From assembly GCF_958979055.1 (NCBI RefSeq), contig NC_084896.1, positions 28,271,501 through 28,335,500 on the forward strand: a stretch of DNA of 64,000 nucleotides. The letters are read 5' to 3'. The first letter of the stretch is position 1. The number at the start of each line of letters is the position of its first letter. This document shows, piece by piece, positions 23,801 to 34,380 of the stretch. The translations under genes and the position numbers were made by a program. Under the pieces are notes generated by a model. The model searched no databases and was not told where the DNA came from. It saw nothing but the letters and a program-made list of their open reading frames with translations. The stretch comes from Alnus glutinosa. Its lineage: Eukaryota; Streptophyta; Magnoliopsida; Fagales; Betulaceae.

Positions 23801-24771
23801 CAAGAAGAAGAACACAAGCAGGGCAACCAAGCAGTCAAAACAATGATTACAATGGGAAAATTGACATTCGAAAATGCTAGACAATACCTGAGGTATGCAT
23901 CCAACAATCCGTTCAAGCTGAATGCCATGCTCTCTACAGTAAGAGAGGAGATCGGATTCATGAAACTCCACCCTGTCCAGCAAAGTCTTCTTCTCTTCAT
24001 CATAAATGGGTTGACCTTTCTCATCCAAAGCATTCAAGTACAAGTTTATCCAGGAAACCTTCACTGCTCTAGGATTGATATCAAGCCCATACACCTGCAA
24101 AAAGGTTGTTTACAAAGAAGCACACGCTTAGAGAACCCAACGGGCCGATATTTGCAGATATGAAGACGAAATACCTAAAAAGCATCAAAAGAAGAAGAAA
24201 CCTTCGAAGGCATCCACTTCTCAGCAATGGCAATGGAAATCCATCCATTCCCACATCCAAGCTCAGAAACTGTCCTGTCCTTGAAGATAGAGTCTTGGTG
24301 TCTATTCAGTCCTTCATAGAAAGTGAAGGACCAGTCTTCGGGAACAAAAATGCTTGGGATCACCATCGTAGTCAATTTCTTCCTCCCCTGGTACCCTGCC
24401 CACAAAACAGAGCAGTTCTTGTTATCATAAAAAATCAAAACCAATCAGGAAATAACAAAAGAAACCCGAAAATCGCACTCGCAAACTTACGCGATTCAAC
24501 AAGATTGCCTATAACTATGTTCACAATAGACATATATACCTTGGTACTGGTCGAGGAAGATGTCGTCGATCCGGAAATGGTAAGTGTGGAAGCAATGGTC
24601 GGCGGAGGCAGAGTCGTGGGAGAAGCGTTTCTGGAGCTCGGAGAGGAAGATCCTTGCCTCGACGCGAGTGGTGGGATCCTCCAGGCGCTCCAGCACCGAC
24701 CTGAGGGCACCGTAGGCGGCGTCGCCGGACTTCTCGCAGTCCTTCAAGAACTCGTCCACAGTGGGCCCCAT
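17850..24771 (-). CDS. MMT: Methionine S-methyltransferase (EC 2.1.1.12)
   Basis: Complete 12-exon gene coding for 1085 aa. Exons, 5' to 3': 24771-24540, 24395-24202, 24094-23888, 23797-23702, 23331-23143, 23070-22882, 22782-22546, 22266-22132, 20603-20283, 20097-19918, 19218-18250, 18158-17850. All phases agree. The enzyme transfers a methyl group from S-adenosylmethionine to methionine, giving S-methylmethionine, the plant phloem sulfur form. Residues about 100-250 hold the methyltransferase fold, with motif I ELGCGNGW (122-129) and VYGLDINPRAV (143-153). NPNP (213-216) is at the catalytic motif IV position. The C-terminal half resembles class I/II aminotransferases (LIHMDVDQSFLPVP; SLLGGLSLKMLSGAPKFGF), and in this family that domain is thought not to transaminate. 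The enzyme is cytosolic. Intron 5 uses a GC donor (GCAAGT). An upstream in-frame ATG at 24801 could add 10 residues, but 24771 fits the family better. Confidence 0.95.
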
Positions 24772-25183
24772 TACTCGGTCTCTCGCAAATTCGCAGAGCA
24801 CAGAAAGAAGAAAAGGTCGTACTTGTTTGTTCTCCCGAGGCTTTTTCTTTTCTATATTATATTATTATTATTATTTATTATTATTATATAGAGAGGAGAC
24901 GAGAGCATCACAATTCACACATCCAGTAGCGTGTGACTGTGTGTTTGCAAAGAGAATGGCGGTCACCGTCTTTGACGCTCTTTATGTGCTTTTCGTCAAC
25001 ACTTTTTTATAACTGAAATATGGAGACGTGGAGTGACATCAGACTCCATCTGGATAGATAGATATTTTTTACTCTTTCTATATTGGGATTTGGGATGTTA
25101 TTTGTTTTTTTTTTAAAATTTTGCTAAAAATATATTAAGTTGATCTATATATTAAAGAAATAATATATGGGTAATTTAATTTA
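24772..25183. promoter_or_regulatory. Upstream region of MMT
   Basis: Contains TTATTA repeats (about 24855-24890), a GAGAGGAGACGAGAG stretch and AT-rich DNA up to the MITE at 25184. No clear TATA box was picked out. Confidence 0.35.
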
Positions 25184-25566
25184 GGATTAAATATATATTT
25201 GGCCATTGTGCTTTACGACCTTTATTTTTTGTCTTTTTAATTTTATTTTTTTTTATCAAATTTGGTACCTGTGGTATATGAAAAGACGAAAATGGTACCT
25301 CCGTCTGATTTTCCGTCCAAAACTAACGTCCACCCACATCATTGGGTACCTAAAAATTTGAAGCCCAGAACTCAATTCTTTACACATCGTTTCCAACAAC
25401 ATGACAGAAAATGTCATGGGCGGACGTTAGTTTTGGACGTGAAATAAGACGGAGGTACCATTTCCGTCTTTTCACATACCACATGTACCAAATTTAATAA
25501 AAAATGAAATTAAAAAGGCAAAAACTAAAAGTCGTAAAGCATATGAGACAAATATGTATTTAACCC
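25184..25566. mobile_element. MULE-type MITE, about 150-bp TIRs, 9-bp TSD
   Basis: The left end GGATTAAATATATATTTGGCC is mirrored by the right end (reverse complement GGGTTAAATACATATTTGTC). The arms continue for about 150 bp each through GACGGAGGTACCATTT-like and GGACGTTAGTTTTGGACG-like words. The 9-bp duplication TTTAATTTA lies at 25175-25183 and 25567-25575. It is a near-perfect hairpin with no coding capacity. Confidence 0.8.
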
Positions 25567-26713
25567 TTTAATTTATGAATGAAGAGACAATTTTACTCTC
25601 CCCATTTTCAAACTAAAATTTTGATAGGATATGGGGATTTATTATATTTGTTATTTTGAAAGAAAGATAATTTGATGAGATTGATAGGATATGGGGATTT
25701 ATTATATTTTCAACTTGTGTGCCACACAATACATTCTTTAGAAGCAGGCTTCTTCAACCTGTCAATCTGCCATTAAGGAATTCCCGATCAACTGGTTCTT
25801 CATAAAGAATCAATTATGGTGTACGAAGTATCGATTAAGGGGAACGAAAAGAAGACAAGGACAAGGAAAAGGGCGTTCTTGTTGACCCGATTAGCGGGCA
25901 AGGTATATATTGTAGGGGTTCTTTTTTCCTTGCACATGGCGCAAGATGTTGAGTGGTTTGATTATGACGGAAGTCGCATTATTTTAAAGGACAGAAGATC
26001 CTTTTCTCTAGTCTTTTTCAAGCACGCTTCTAAGAGAAAAGACACTTTAACCCCATTCCCATAAAAGGATGATAAATGACAATTAACCAAAAGAAACACC
26101 AAGTAAAGGTAAAGGAATTGGCCAACAACAAATTGGAGCACATGTTGGGATCCGGGATTATTTAGTGACAGGATTACTAGCCATTAGGAAAGCAAATTTA
26201 AAAGAGATTCTTTGAAGCCCACCTGCAGATGTTTTGTGTGTTTTCTGAATGAGGTTTATGTGTCATTATAACAATGGCATATAAGATATGCCTTCAAGCC
26301 CTTTTCGGTTAATTTCGAGAGCCTCAATTCCAGAGTTAGTGAGTGTATTTCTTGTTTACCAATTTCATGGTAGTATGCAGAGAGGGCTCTTTCTTTATTA
26401 TGATGTCCAGAACTGTTGAAGCATGCGCAATTGAGCATGTCTGCTGACCCACAACCACTTGCATAAAACATCACATATTGTCATCCACGTAAAGAAAATC
26501 AACAATTTATTATCTCTTCCCTGAGAACAGAGTGCATTGTAATTCTAAGCACATTCCATGTCCTATGAAAAAGAACAACGAAGAGTTGCTGTCTTCTAAT
26601 GACTGCATGGAAGGTTTTTTAACTTGCATCATCTTAATACAGCGTATCTCTGCATAGTAGCAACAACAATACACCCAATGCAATGCAATGAGAGTAGAAG
26701 ACACTCGAGCAAT
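25567..26713. other. Intergenic DNA and PEX4 3' flank
   Basis: A 60-bp-period partial duplication (TTGATAGGATATGGGGATTT at 25621 and 25681) is present. An 82-codon open frame at 25816-26064 has no recognised relatives and no supporting signals, so it was not called. The 26480-26713 part is probably the PEX4 3' UTR. Confidence 0.45.
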
Positions 26714-29700
26714 TCAGCCTTTCTTGGGCATGGCTGCAAGCCTAGTATACATCCTTGCCATAGACTGGAATCCTCTAATATCACCAGAGCGCAAAAGATT
26801 ACCTGGCCCAAGCAAAAGTGATCCAATTAAAATAAACACCACAAGGGAGTGATACCTAAAAAATTAATTGAAAAAAGCCAAACCAACAAGCAGTTTTCTT
26901 CTTTTATGCATCCATTAGTTCACAATCACGCATTAAAATATGGGGTCGGGTGTGCAATATACTATGGCGTGTGCCAACTCAAGCTTTTATTTATTTATTT
27001 GTGTTGGGGGAGATTGACACTTTGAAGAGTCTTATAGTGAAATCATAATATAATATGTTGGAACACTATTCAACTCAAAAGCCTTAGGTCACGTTTGGTA
27101 CGCGAAATGGCTATGTTATTAGAAAAATAAAATAACTTTTATTAGGAACAGAAGAGAGTGGAATAAAATAACCTTGGCATTAGAGTATATGATAAGGATT
27201 TAACACTTGAAATAGTCATTCACATTGCCAATGAGAGAATGACTATTCCTCAATTTAAGGAATAGTTATTCCCTCATGGGCCATATTTCATTTCACATTC
27301 TTTCATTTTCAATAAAAATTATTTATTCTTTTAATGGAATAGCCATTCTGTGAACCAAACATAACCTTAGTCTATGCATTTAGGCCCGACTATGCTATAT
27401 TAACGATTCACAGTTGTGACATTTTTCCAATGACATTCAAACCTTTCTATACGCATGCATGTATATTCAACAAATTCCCTTCACGTGTAAGTCTATCACT
27501 ACATTGCTATACTCCCCCTTAAATGGAAGCTTTTATCAATCTTATAAGCTATTTGTGTGCTATGTGGGCTTACTTGGGCCATATATCTTTGCCCCTACTC
27601 TAGGGACACTCAGTCCATACTTGCACCATTCACCTTTCCCCTACTCCAAGGATCATCATTTGTGCCTATGCCATGCACCTTTACCCCAACTCTAGAGTCC
27701 CTTATCTATGAGCACACCATACACCTTTGCTCCTATTCTAGGAACACTCCCTTGTCCGTGCTTGTGCCATGCACTTTTGCCACTACTCTAGAGATCTTCG
27801 TCTATGCCCGTGTCATGCACCTTTGCCCTTACCATAGGGACCCTTGTCTGTCCTCGCATCAATATAATGGACACTACCATTGGCTTTGATACCACTTATT
27901 CGGGAGATTGGCACCTTGGAGAATCTTCCAATGAGACCATAATATAGCATGTTGAGACATCATTCAATCCAAAAGTTTGAGCCTGACTATGCTATATTAA
28001 CCACTCAACATTTGTGAAGTATTTTCAATGTGAGACTCAACCTTTCTACATTTATGCATGTATACTCAACATTTGTTTTTTTTCTTTATAAGTACTTTTA
28101 TGGCTGTTGGTATGAGAAGTTCGTACGTTTTTTTTCTTTTTGGGTATAAAGCAGTTTCTCAGTTGAAGTAACCAAAGATGGAAAAAGAATCGCATCTACA
28201 TGTTAAATCACGTATATATTAACCCTATCTAACTTATGTCTAATGTACCACTAAGACAGCCTTAAATTGCATCTTCTATTTGCTTCTTATCTATCTGAAA
28301 TGAAAATATGTTAAGCTTGTGATTTTATTTTTTTGATGAGTAAATGACTCGCACACCTAGCGGGATTTGAACTCGCACCGTCAACCTACAACCACCCCCC
28401 ACCCCCCCTCACACACACACACACACAAAACATACAAAAAATAAAAATAAAAACAGAAATAAACCCCCAACCACACACACTCAGAAGAGGAAAAAAGACT
28501 TTTCAGAACCTCTTGAGATTTTAGAATCTCATAGTTTCATTGGAAAAATAAAAGTAGAAGTAATGCATGAAGTAACAGAGATTACCTGAATCACAGTTTA
28601 ATGGGCTATCAGGTTCTGGGTGGGCCATCAAAGCAATTATAGCCCTACAAACAGACTGGAGTGTCCAAGCTGGGCTCCATGCATTCTTCAAGATATCAAG
28701 GCAAATCTCTCCTGTCTGCAGGAGGAACATATTATAAAAAATAAGTAATGCTCAATCAACTGTGTTAGCAACATTGTGTTAAACATAAATTTTCAGCATC
28801 ACTTATTCCCTTATGATGCCTCTGTCTCACCAAGGTCAGCTAGTTTATATTGACCAATCAGTAGGCCAATTTGGATTTTAGACAGACTTCAACCCCATTT
28901 TTAAAATTCTAAATGACAAATCAAACAGTATCTAGCTACATTTCTTTCACATATCAACTAAAAATAAATTGTTAAGCCAATTTTATTACTAATGTTTCGT
29001 CCAGGCATAAAGTTGATTATCCTCATACCACTCCCCCAATATTCAAAGTTCTACATTCACTCATCACCAAATTCATTCATTCAATATAGAAGTCCTAAGT
29101 TTTTCCAATTTCAAAATTACAACTAATTTTGAAACTTGTTGACATTGTGCTTCAAATTTTCCCCACAATTACCATTCAACAAAATTTCAAACAAAACAAG
29201 CATAACTTTGCTCAGCACCTCACAAACGTTTCAGCATTTTCTGGAAAAGTCCTCAACCTTGAACCCAATCTATACAATTTTTCCACAATTTATTCAGGAT
29301 GAATGCAACTTTAAATAAAGTATTAGTGGGCAAAAAGGACCACTATATACAGTTCCTACATTTCGCTTTTAGGCTTCCCGGTGATCGTCATTGAGTTTAT
29401 GGTGGAAAGGAACCAGCATACACAATATATGAAAATTTTTGTCTGCACGCAGGTACCTATATGTCTATGTATGAACTAGAAGTTATTATAAAAGTTAGGT
29501 ATCATACAGAAGATTCATACCTTAAAATGAACATTGGGATGAAAAATTTTTGTTAAGAACCTCACTTGAGGAGGTTGCAAAGGATACTGCTCAGGAACAG
29601 CAAAAGCAAGCTGGAAGATGCCACCATCATAAGGAGTCTCTGATGATCCCTGAATAGTTAAGGCAAATCAATCAAGTAAGAACATAATACATGTTTTTCT

Positions 29701-30040
29701 TCATCGACAACTGAGCTTACCTTTATAAGAGCAGTCCACTTGAATATATTGGAATCATCACAAACTAATTGAATATCCGGATCAGCCGTTTTCTCCCGCT
29801 GCACCTCTTTGTATTCCTTGAAAAGCCTTGCCCTTGACGCCTGCAGACAAGACTGCCTATGAGAAAAAGACCCAAAACCATAGAACAAATATGCATATTG
29901 GACATACTAGTCTAGAGCCATATCTCCTACATATAATTCATGAAACAAATAACAAACAACAGCAAGAACAGCACATGCACACTAAAAAAAGCAACAAGAA
30001 AAAAGAAGTTTTGATATGATCTACAGCAGCTAACCTGCAT
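26714..30040 (-). CDS. PEX4: Peroxisomal ubiquitin-conjugating enzyme PEX4 (UBC21)
   Basis: Five coding exons: 30040-30035 (ATG CAG only), 29840-29721, 29649-29521, 28715-28586 and 26802-26714. They give 157 aa, the plant PEX4 length. The UBC fold is complete: HPN motif in FHPNVHFK, active cysteine 90 in TGEICLDILKNAWSPAW, and C-terminus ending MYTRLAAMPKKG. PEX4 is an E2 anchored at the peroxisome by PEX22. It mono-ubiquitinates the import receptor PEX5 so that it can be recycled. A 5' UTR intron is likely, with a good CAG/GTATGG donor at 30431-30430 and an untranslated first exon upstream. The last intron (1.78 kb) is swollen by a TRIM-like element. All splice sites are GT-AG. Confidence 0.95.
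27001..28071 (-). mobile_element. TRIM-like LTR element in PEX4 last intron
   Basis: Minus orientation. The 5' LTR is about 28071-27895, starting TGTTGAGTATACATGCAT. A primer-binding-site-like TGGTATCAAAGCC (complementary to initiator tRNA-Met in this class) lies at 27894-27882. The interior has imperfect 60-70 bp repeats with CTTTGCCCCTACTCTAGGGA words. A diverged 3' LTR runs from 27472 to about 27001 and is itself split by a MITE at about 27087-27367. There is no gag or pol. The boundaries of the 3' LTR are approximate. Confidence 0.6.
27087..27367. mobile_element. MITE inserted in the TRIM LTR
   Basis: The ends read GGTCACGTTTGGT and, inverted, GGTTATGTTTGGTTC. Both are followed by an AATGGCTAT word. 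About 280 bp. It interrupts LTR sequence that is continuous in the other LTR copy at 27895-28071. Confidence 0.6.
28335..28400 (-). repeat. Possible SINE fragment with box-B-like word
   Basis: On the minus strand GCGAGTTCAAATCCCGCT resembles a tRNA T-arm / RNA polymerase III box B. The 5' part is replaced by a GT/G-rich stretch, so no complete tRNA or SINE can be drawn. Confidence 0.35.
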
Positions 30041-30902
30041 GTGGTCGTCCTTGTCGATCAAATTTGCGTCAAAAGCTGAAACCTAACTGTAACCCAGTAA
30101 CCATATCATAGAATAATCAATGAGTAGTTGTGCGAAATTCCAACATAATTGATAAAGAGTCCATTTATGGACCCAATTGAGTTTCTACATCTCAACAACA
30201 CCAACAGGAAATTTCGTGTTTTCATAGAATATATTTTTTTTCACTCAATAAAAAGAGGGCAATTTACAGATAACATTAAAGAAGAAAACGAAGCGTGAAA
30301 TTAAGAGAATTAGAAGATCGGTGGATTCCTAGTTCGGAGCCTAACTCTCAATCGGAGAGATTGCGATTGGAATTGGGAAGAGAAAAGGGAGATGGTGAAT
30401 GATTTGATTGATTAATTTAGGTATCCATACCTGCTGAACTACGGCGGTGAGCGGTGGCGTCGATAGAGGGCCTGGCTGAATGGACTGCGGTGACCGAAAT
30501 TGGGATCGAGAAAGGGACCGTCTCAGCGAGAAAGACGGAGCACAGGGATTATGAATCTATGATCCTCTATAAAATTCCAACTATTCGTTTCTTCGTATAT
30601 TATCATACGATAAGTCATTGTCAACAAAAAAAAAAAAAAACCGATAATAAGTCAAGTATTTTTATCAAATTACAATTTACCACGTCACTTTACATCATAT
30701 TTTACTCTATTTATTTTAAAATAATCATATATATAAAAAATAAATAATCACTCAAAGCATTGCATAATATTATGACAAGTGGCATTCCATTAAACTTTTA
30801 AGTGTACCTAATTTTTTTGGTTAAAAATGCGGTAGTTAGCTGAACCCTATTTTTGTGTTAAATATGCCATAACCATCGCTTTAACTAAAACGAGGTTTGA
30901 AG
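30041..30902 (-). promoter_or_regulatory. PEX4 leader, 5' UTR intron and promoter
   Basis: A likely non-coding first exon ends at 30431, where its donor GTATGG follows CAG. Exon 2 opens near 30090 and carries the ATG at 30040. Upstream of about 30560 the DNA becomes AT-rich. No further gene was seen. Confidence 0.45.
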
Positions 30903-32003
30903 ACATCTGTCGTTTTGATATACGTCAGAGAGAACCCAGAGAGGAGAAAAGTCCAGACAGAGAGTTTATGTGGGAGAGCTTATCGTTGTGGAGGGAGGGA
31001 GGCTACCTCCCTCCCCCCTGGCTCTTGCCTTGTCCCTTAGTCCTCTTGGACTAAGGTGTTTTGTTCCTCCCTGAATTTTTCTTAGTGGAGGTTAGATTTC
31101 TTCCAGCCATTAGGGCTGTGGAGCTTTTGTTCCATCTGGTAGATTCGGTGGTGGTTGTCTTTCCCATAGCCTTGTTAGGCTATGGAGGCTTGTATTTGTG
31201 TTTTTTCTTTCTCTTTCTTTTGTTTATAGCAGGAAGGCTCAGATCTAGGTGTTCCAGCTTGAGGTGTGGCAGTGATCGTGTCATTTAACAGTTGTTGTTT
31301 GTCTGGTTTTTTCAATTTTTCATCTTCAACTTTCGAGCCAGCCTACACAACTCCGTTGCTTTTTTTAAGACACACACCCCTTAGCCGCATTCTTCGTCGT
31401 CGTCCGCTCCAGCCACCAAAAACACAGGCCACGTCGGTTGTCGGTGTCCGGCGCGTGGTCTGCACGTGCCAAAGAGCCTTTTGCTCTTTGGCGCACGTGA
31501 AGGCCACGCTCCGCCTTTTTTGGCCATGCACGGTGTTGGATGGGCTTTACGGTGGTCCATCTACGGTTGGGTGGAACCAGTGACGACACGTGTCGTCCAC
31601 ACGCCACCGTCTCCGACGGAATCCGCTACTATCTTTATTGCTGGCAGCCTGCTTTTTGAGTGTTTTTTTTTTTTTTGCTTTGTGTTGTCTATTCCCTTTG
31701 TTTATTCTATACAATCTGCCTGTGTATTGCTCAAATTTTATTGAAATTTCTGTTAGCTAGATGCTTGATCAGCCCTCTTTTATTTGAATGTGAGTGTAAA
31801 TGTAAGATAGGCTCAAATGTAATTCTAATAAGGTTTGTTGTTTCTGCTCAGACAGCTGTTTTTTAAGTCAACTCTTTCTAGCTTAGAGTGTACGGAGTTC
31901 TGTCCCTCTATTTCTCAAGATGTAAGCCTTATGGCTTTTTAGAATTTATATTAACACATACTATTTGTTAAAACAAAGAAAAAAAAAAGAAAAGAAAAGG
32001 AAA
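30903..32003 (+). mobile_element. Non-autonomous non-LTR retroposon, A-rich tail, 11-bp TSD
   Basis: The direct repeat GAGGTTTGAAG flanks the unit at 30892-30902 and 32004-32014. The unit ends in an A-rich tail (about 31972-32003). The body is pyrimidine-rich, with GC-rich segments (31370-31620) unlike its surroundings and a GAGAGAACCCAGAGAGGAG-type start. Target-primed retroposition leaves exactly this pattern. Open frames inside are short and unrecognised. Confidence 0.6.
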
Positions 32004-32014
32004 GAGGTTTGAAG

Positions 32015-33215
32015 GCAAAGTCTTTAGCGGTCAAATGTGCGAAGTTTACTAGTATGCAGTGTTTCATAATAACTGTCAAATGTGCAACTTTTGTAGTGTT
32101 TCATAATAACTATTTATTGTACTCTCAAAATCACAACTCTTTACAAAATTACTCTTTATACAAAATTCAAAACTGCCTACTGCTCTTTGGCGTACGTCTT
32201 CAAATCTGAACTAACAAAAGGTACTCTCTGTAGATTGTGGTGGGGATCATATGTACTGCCCCTTTGGGAAATTGTATAGTCACTCTTACAATGAATTCTA
32301 GTAAGACAGATTATTAGGATAGCAATGCTAGAAGAAGTCTTTCGACAGAAATGATTGGTGCGAAGGGATGTTAAGAGGGATTCCACGAGGAGTCAATTTG
32401 TTTGGGAGGCACATTCAGAGAACAGTGATAGCATGGTGCATTCACTCACTCACTCACTTCTTTGTAAAAACACTTCCGTCCAAGCCCAACTATTATATAT
32501 TAATGCTGCATTTTCGTGATTGTTAGGCATAGAACTTCTCTCCGGTAATGTTTGAAGAAACGTTTGCTGAAAAGTGTTTCTATTATAAGTGCTTTTGTAA
32601 TCTCACATCCTCTACTTCTGTTTCAATGTCACAAATCTCATATTATTCAAACACTGGTAAAGATACAAAAAGTAGTTTTTAACTTTTTAAAATTTTTTGG
32701 ATTACAATTAACGGCCTCTTTAATATGTTTGCAAAATATATCTTCCCATTTCTATCTTGGTCTTTGCTTTTGTATTTTTTTTTTTAAAAAAATTTGTTCG
32801 ACTTCCTAACAAAAGATGTAGCTTCAACATCAACTGCTGTGTTCATTTATCATTCTTTGTTTAAGTTCCATTACATAGATTTGTAGCATTCATTTTCAAA
32901 TTTTCGCTTAACTACAATTTTTTCTTTTTCTTGATGTTAATAAGGACGATCATATTTGACATACTTCAGTTTTTTTATTATAAGTTCTTAAATTTCATGT
33001 TTATAGATTTGATAAATTTTATTTAGATAAAGGTTATCATGTTTGTAAATATTAAATACAAGTTATTGCAATAATGTAAGTGCACTATTTTGTTTTTTAT
33101 TTTTGTGAATTCCTATATTATGTAAAAGGTATTTTGAATTGAATTAACATTTATTTTATTTTGTACATTACTTTTTAAACATAAACACATGATGCAATTT
33201 TAATTCATAAATTCT
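32015..33215. other. AT-rich intergenic DNA, possibly body of a Helitron
   Basis: No coding sequence was recognised. The right edge carries a Helitron-like 3' terminus. The matching 5' TC end could not be placed. Confidence 0.3.
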
Positions 33216-33240
33216 GCGCATGACGCGGGTTATATGCTAG
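33216..33240 (+). mobile_element. Helitron-like 3' terminus
   Basis: A short hairpin (CTGCG-CATGA-CGCGG) is followed by TTATATG and CTAG, then T. A hairpin about 8-10 bp before CTRR at an A/T-rich target fits Helitron 3' ends. A related inverse end occurs at 48482. Confidence 0.4.
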
Positions 33241-33679
33241 TAAATATCAACGTGACAACATCATAATTATTTAATTTAAGAAAGTGTATTTGCTATACTA
33301 CTTTAACAATTCGAGACAATGCTAGGAATAATAGAGAAGTTTTTTCTTTTGCTATTACCTTTAAAAAAAAAAAAAAAAAAAAAACATTGCTTCATCTAGA
33401 GGTGATAAATCATATTCGCTCTAGATGATAAATCATATTCGCATATTAAGTTCGGTCGTTTTGAGATATAAATATAAAACTATAACTCAATTTATTTAAT
33501 TTAATGAGTCAAATTCTTAAATTTTAACTTGTTAATTTCATATAAAAAATTATCAGAAAGATGAGAGATGTCCTTAATTTGGTGAAATTTTAAATACGAA
33601 TCTTTGACCGCATGATGAACAAAAAGCAATTTATTGTTTCTTATTTTTAATTTTATTTGTTGGCCAAAATTCACTTACG
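33241..33679. other. AT-rich intergenic DNA
   Basis: Poly-A run (33362-33384) and a short near-duplication (GATAAATCATATTCGC twice around 33405-33442). No gene was seen. Confidence 0.4.
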
Positions 33680-34380
33680 CTCCGTTTGTTTCAGCGTAAA
33701 ATAATTTCGGTATTTTTCGGTATTTGGTAGGGACGAAAATAATGATCAACCGAAAAATGATTTCCGTTTGACAAAAAATGCTTAATAAATTTTGAAAAAT
33801 GATTTGCGCTTTTTAAAAGCGTAAATCATTTTCCGTAGATAGTATACGCAGTCGACTCTCTTTTAAATAACACAGTCGACTTTTACGTTCAAGTAGTTGA
33901 CTATCACTGGATTTCGACAAGCCAGATTCCGACATTGGTTGGTGTCGGAATCCGGCGACATCTGACAACCGTCGCCGAATTTCGCCCGTTTTGGCCGAAT
34001 CTCAGTCTAGTTCGGTCGGGATACTGGCCAAATCTCCGCCAAGTCTGGCCGGGATCCTCCCAGAATGGCAGGATCTTTCTGGGAGGATCCCGGCCAGCTG
34101 GCCTGAATCTGGCCAGGACGGCCGGCTTCCGGTCAAATGGCCAGATTCCGGCATTTTTGCCGGAATTTGTATTTTTTTTATATTATTTTATATTAACATT
34201 TTTTATTTTGTGAATAAAATTTAATTTTTAAAATTAATATGATTAAATTAAAATATAAAAAATATTTGTAATTTTCTATACGCGCCAAACACCGAAAAAT
34301 AATTTCAACGAAAAATATTTTTCTAAAAAATGACTTCCCTGAAATTATTTTATAACGAAAACTATTTTACACCGAAACAA
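33680..34380. mobile_element. TIR element, family A copy 2
   Basis: Begins CTCCGTTTGTTTCAGCGTAA and ends ACACCGAAACAA, as in the copy at 622-1300. It shares the AAATGATTTCCGTTTGAC-like subterminal word and the ACGCGCCAAACACCGAAAAA-like inner word. The GC-rich core has diverged (TGGCCGGGATCCTCCCAG words at 34040-34140). Confidence 0.6.

Noticed and set aside
24106..24891. 261-codon plus-strand open frame over MMT exons 1-2
   Set aside because: Crosses well-supported MMT exons and intron on the other strand; antisense shadow.
25816..26064. 82-codon open frame on the plus strand
   Set aside because: No recognisable domain, no splice or promoter context, and composition not convincing; treated as chance.
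28335..28400. Possible tRNA gene on the minus strand
   Set aside because: Only a T-arm-like word is present; no acceptor stem, D-arm or anticodon arm could be drawn.
31061..31744. Overlapping open frames in the 30903-32003 retroposon
   Set aside because: Short, in several frames and both strands, without known domains; explained by the pyrimidine-rich body.
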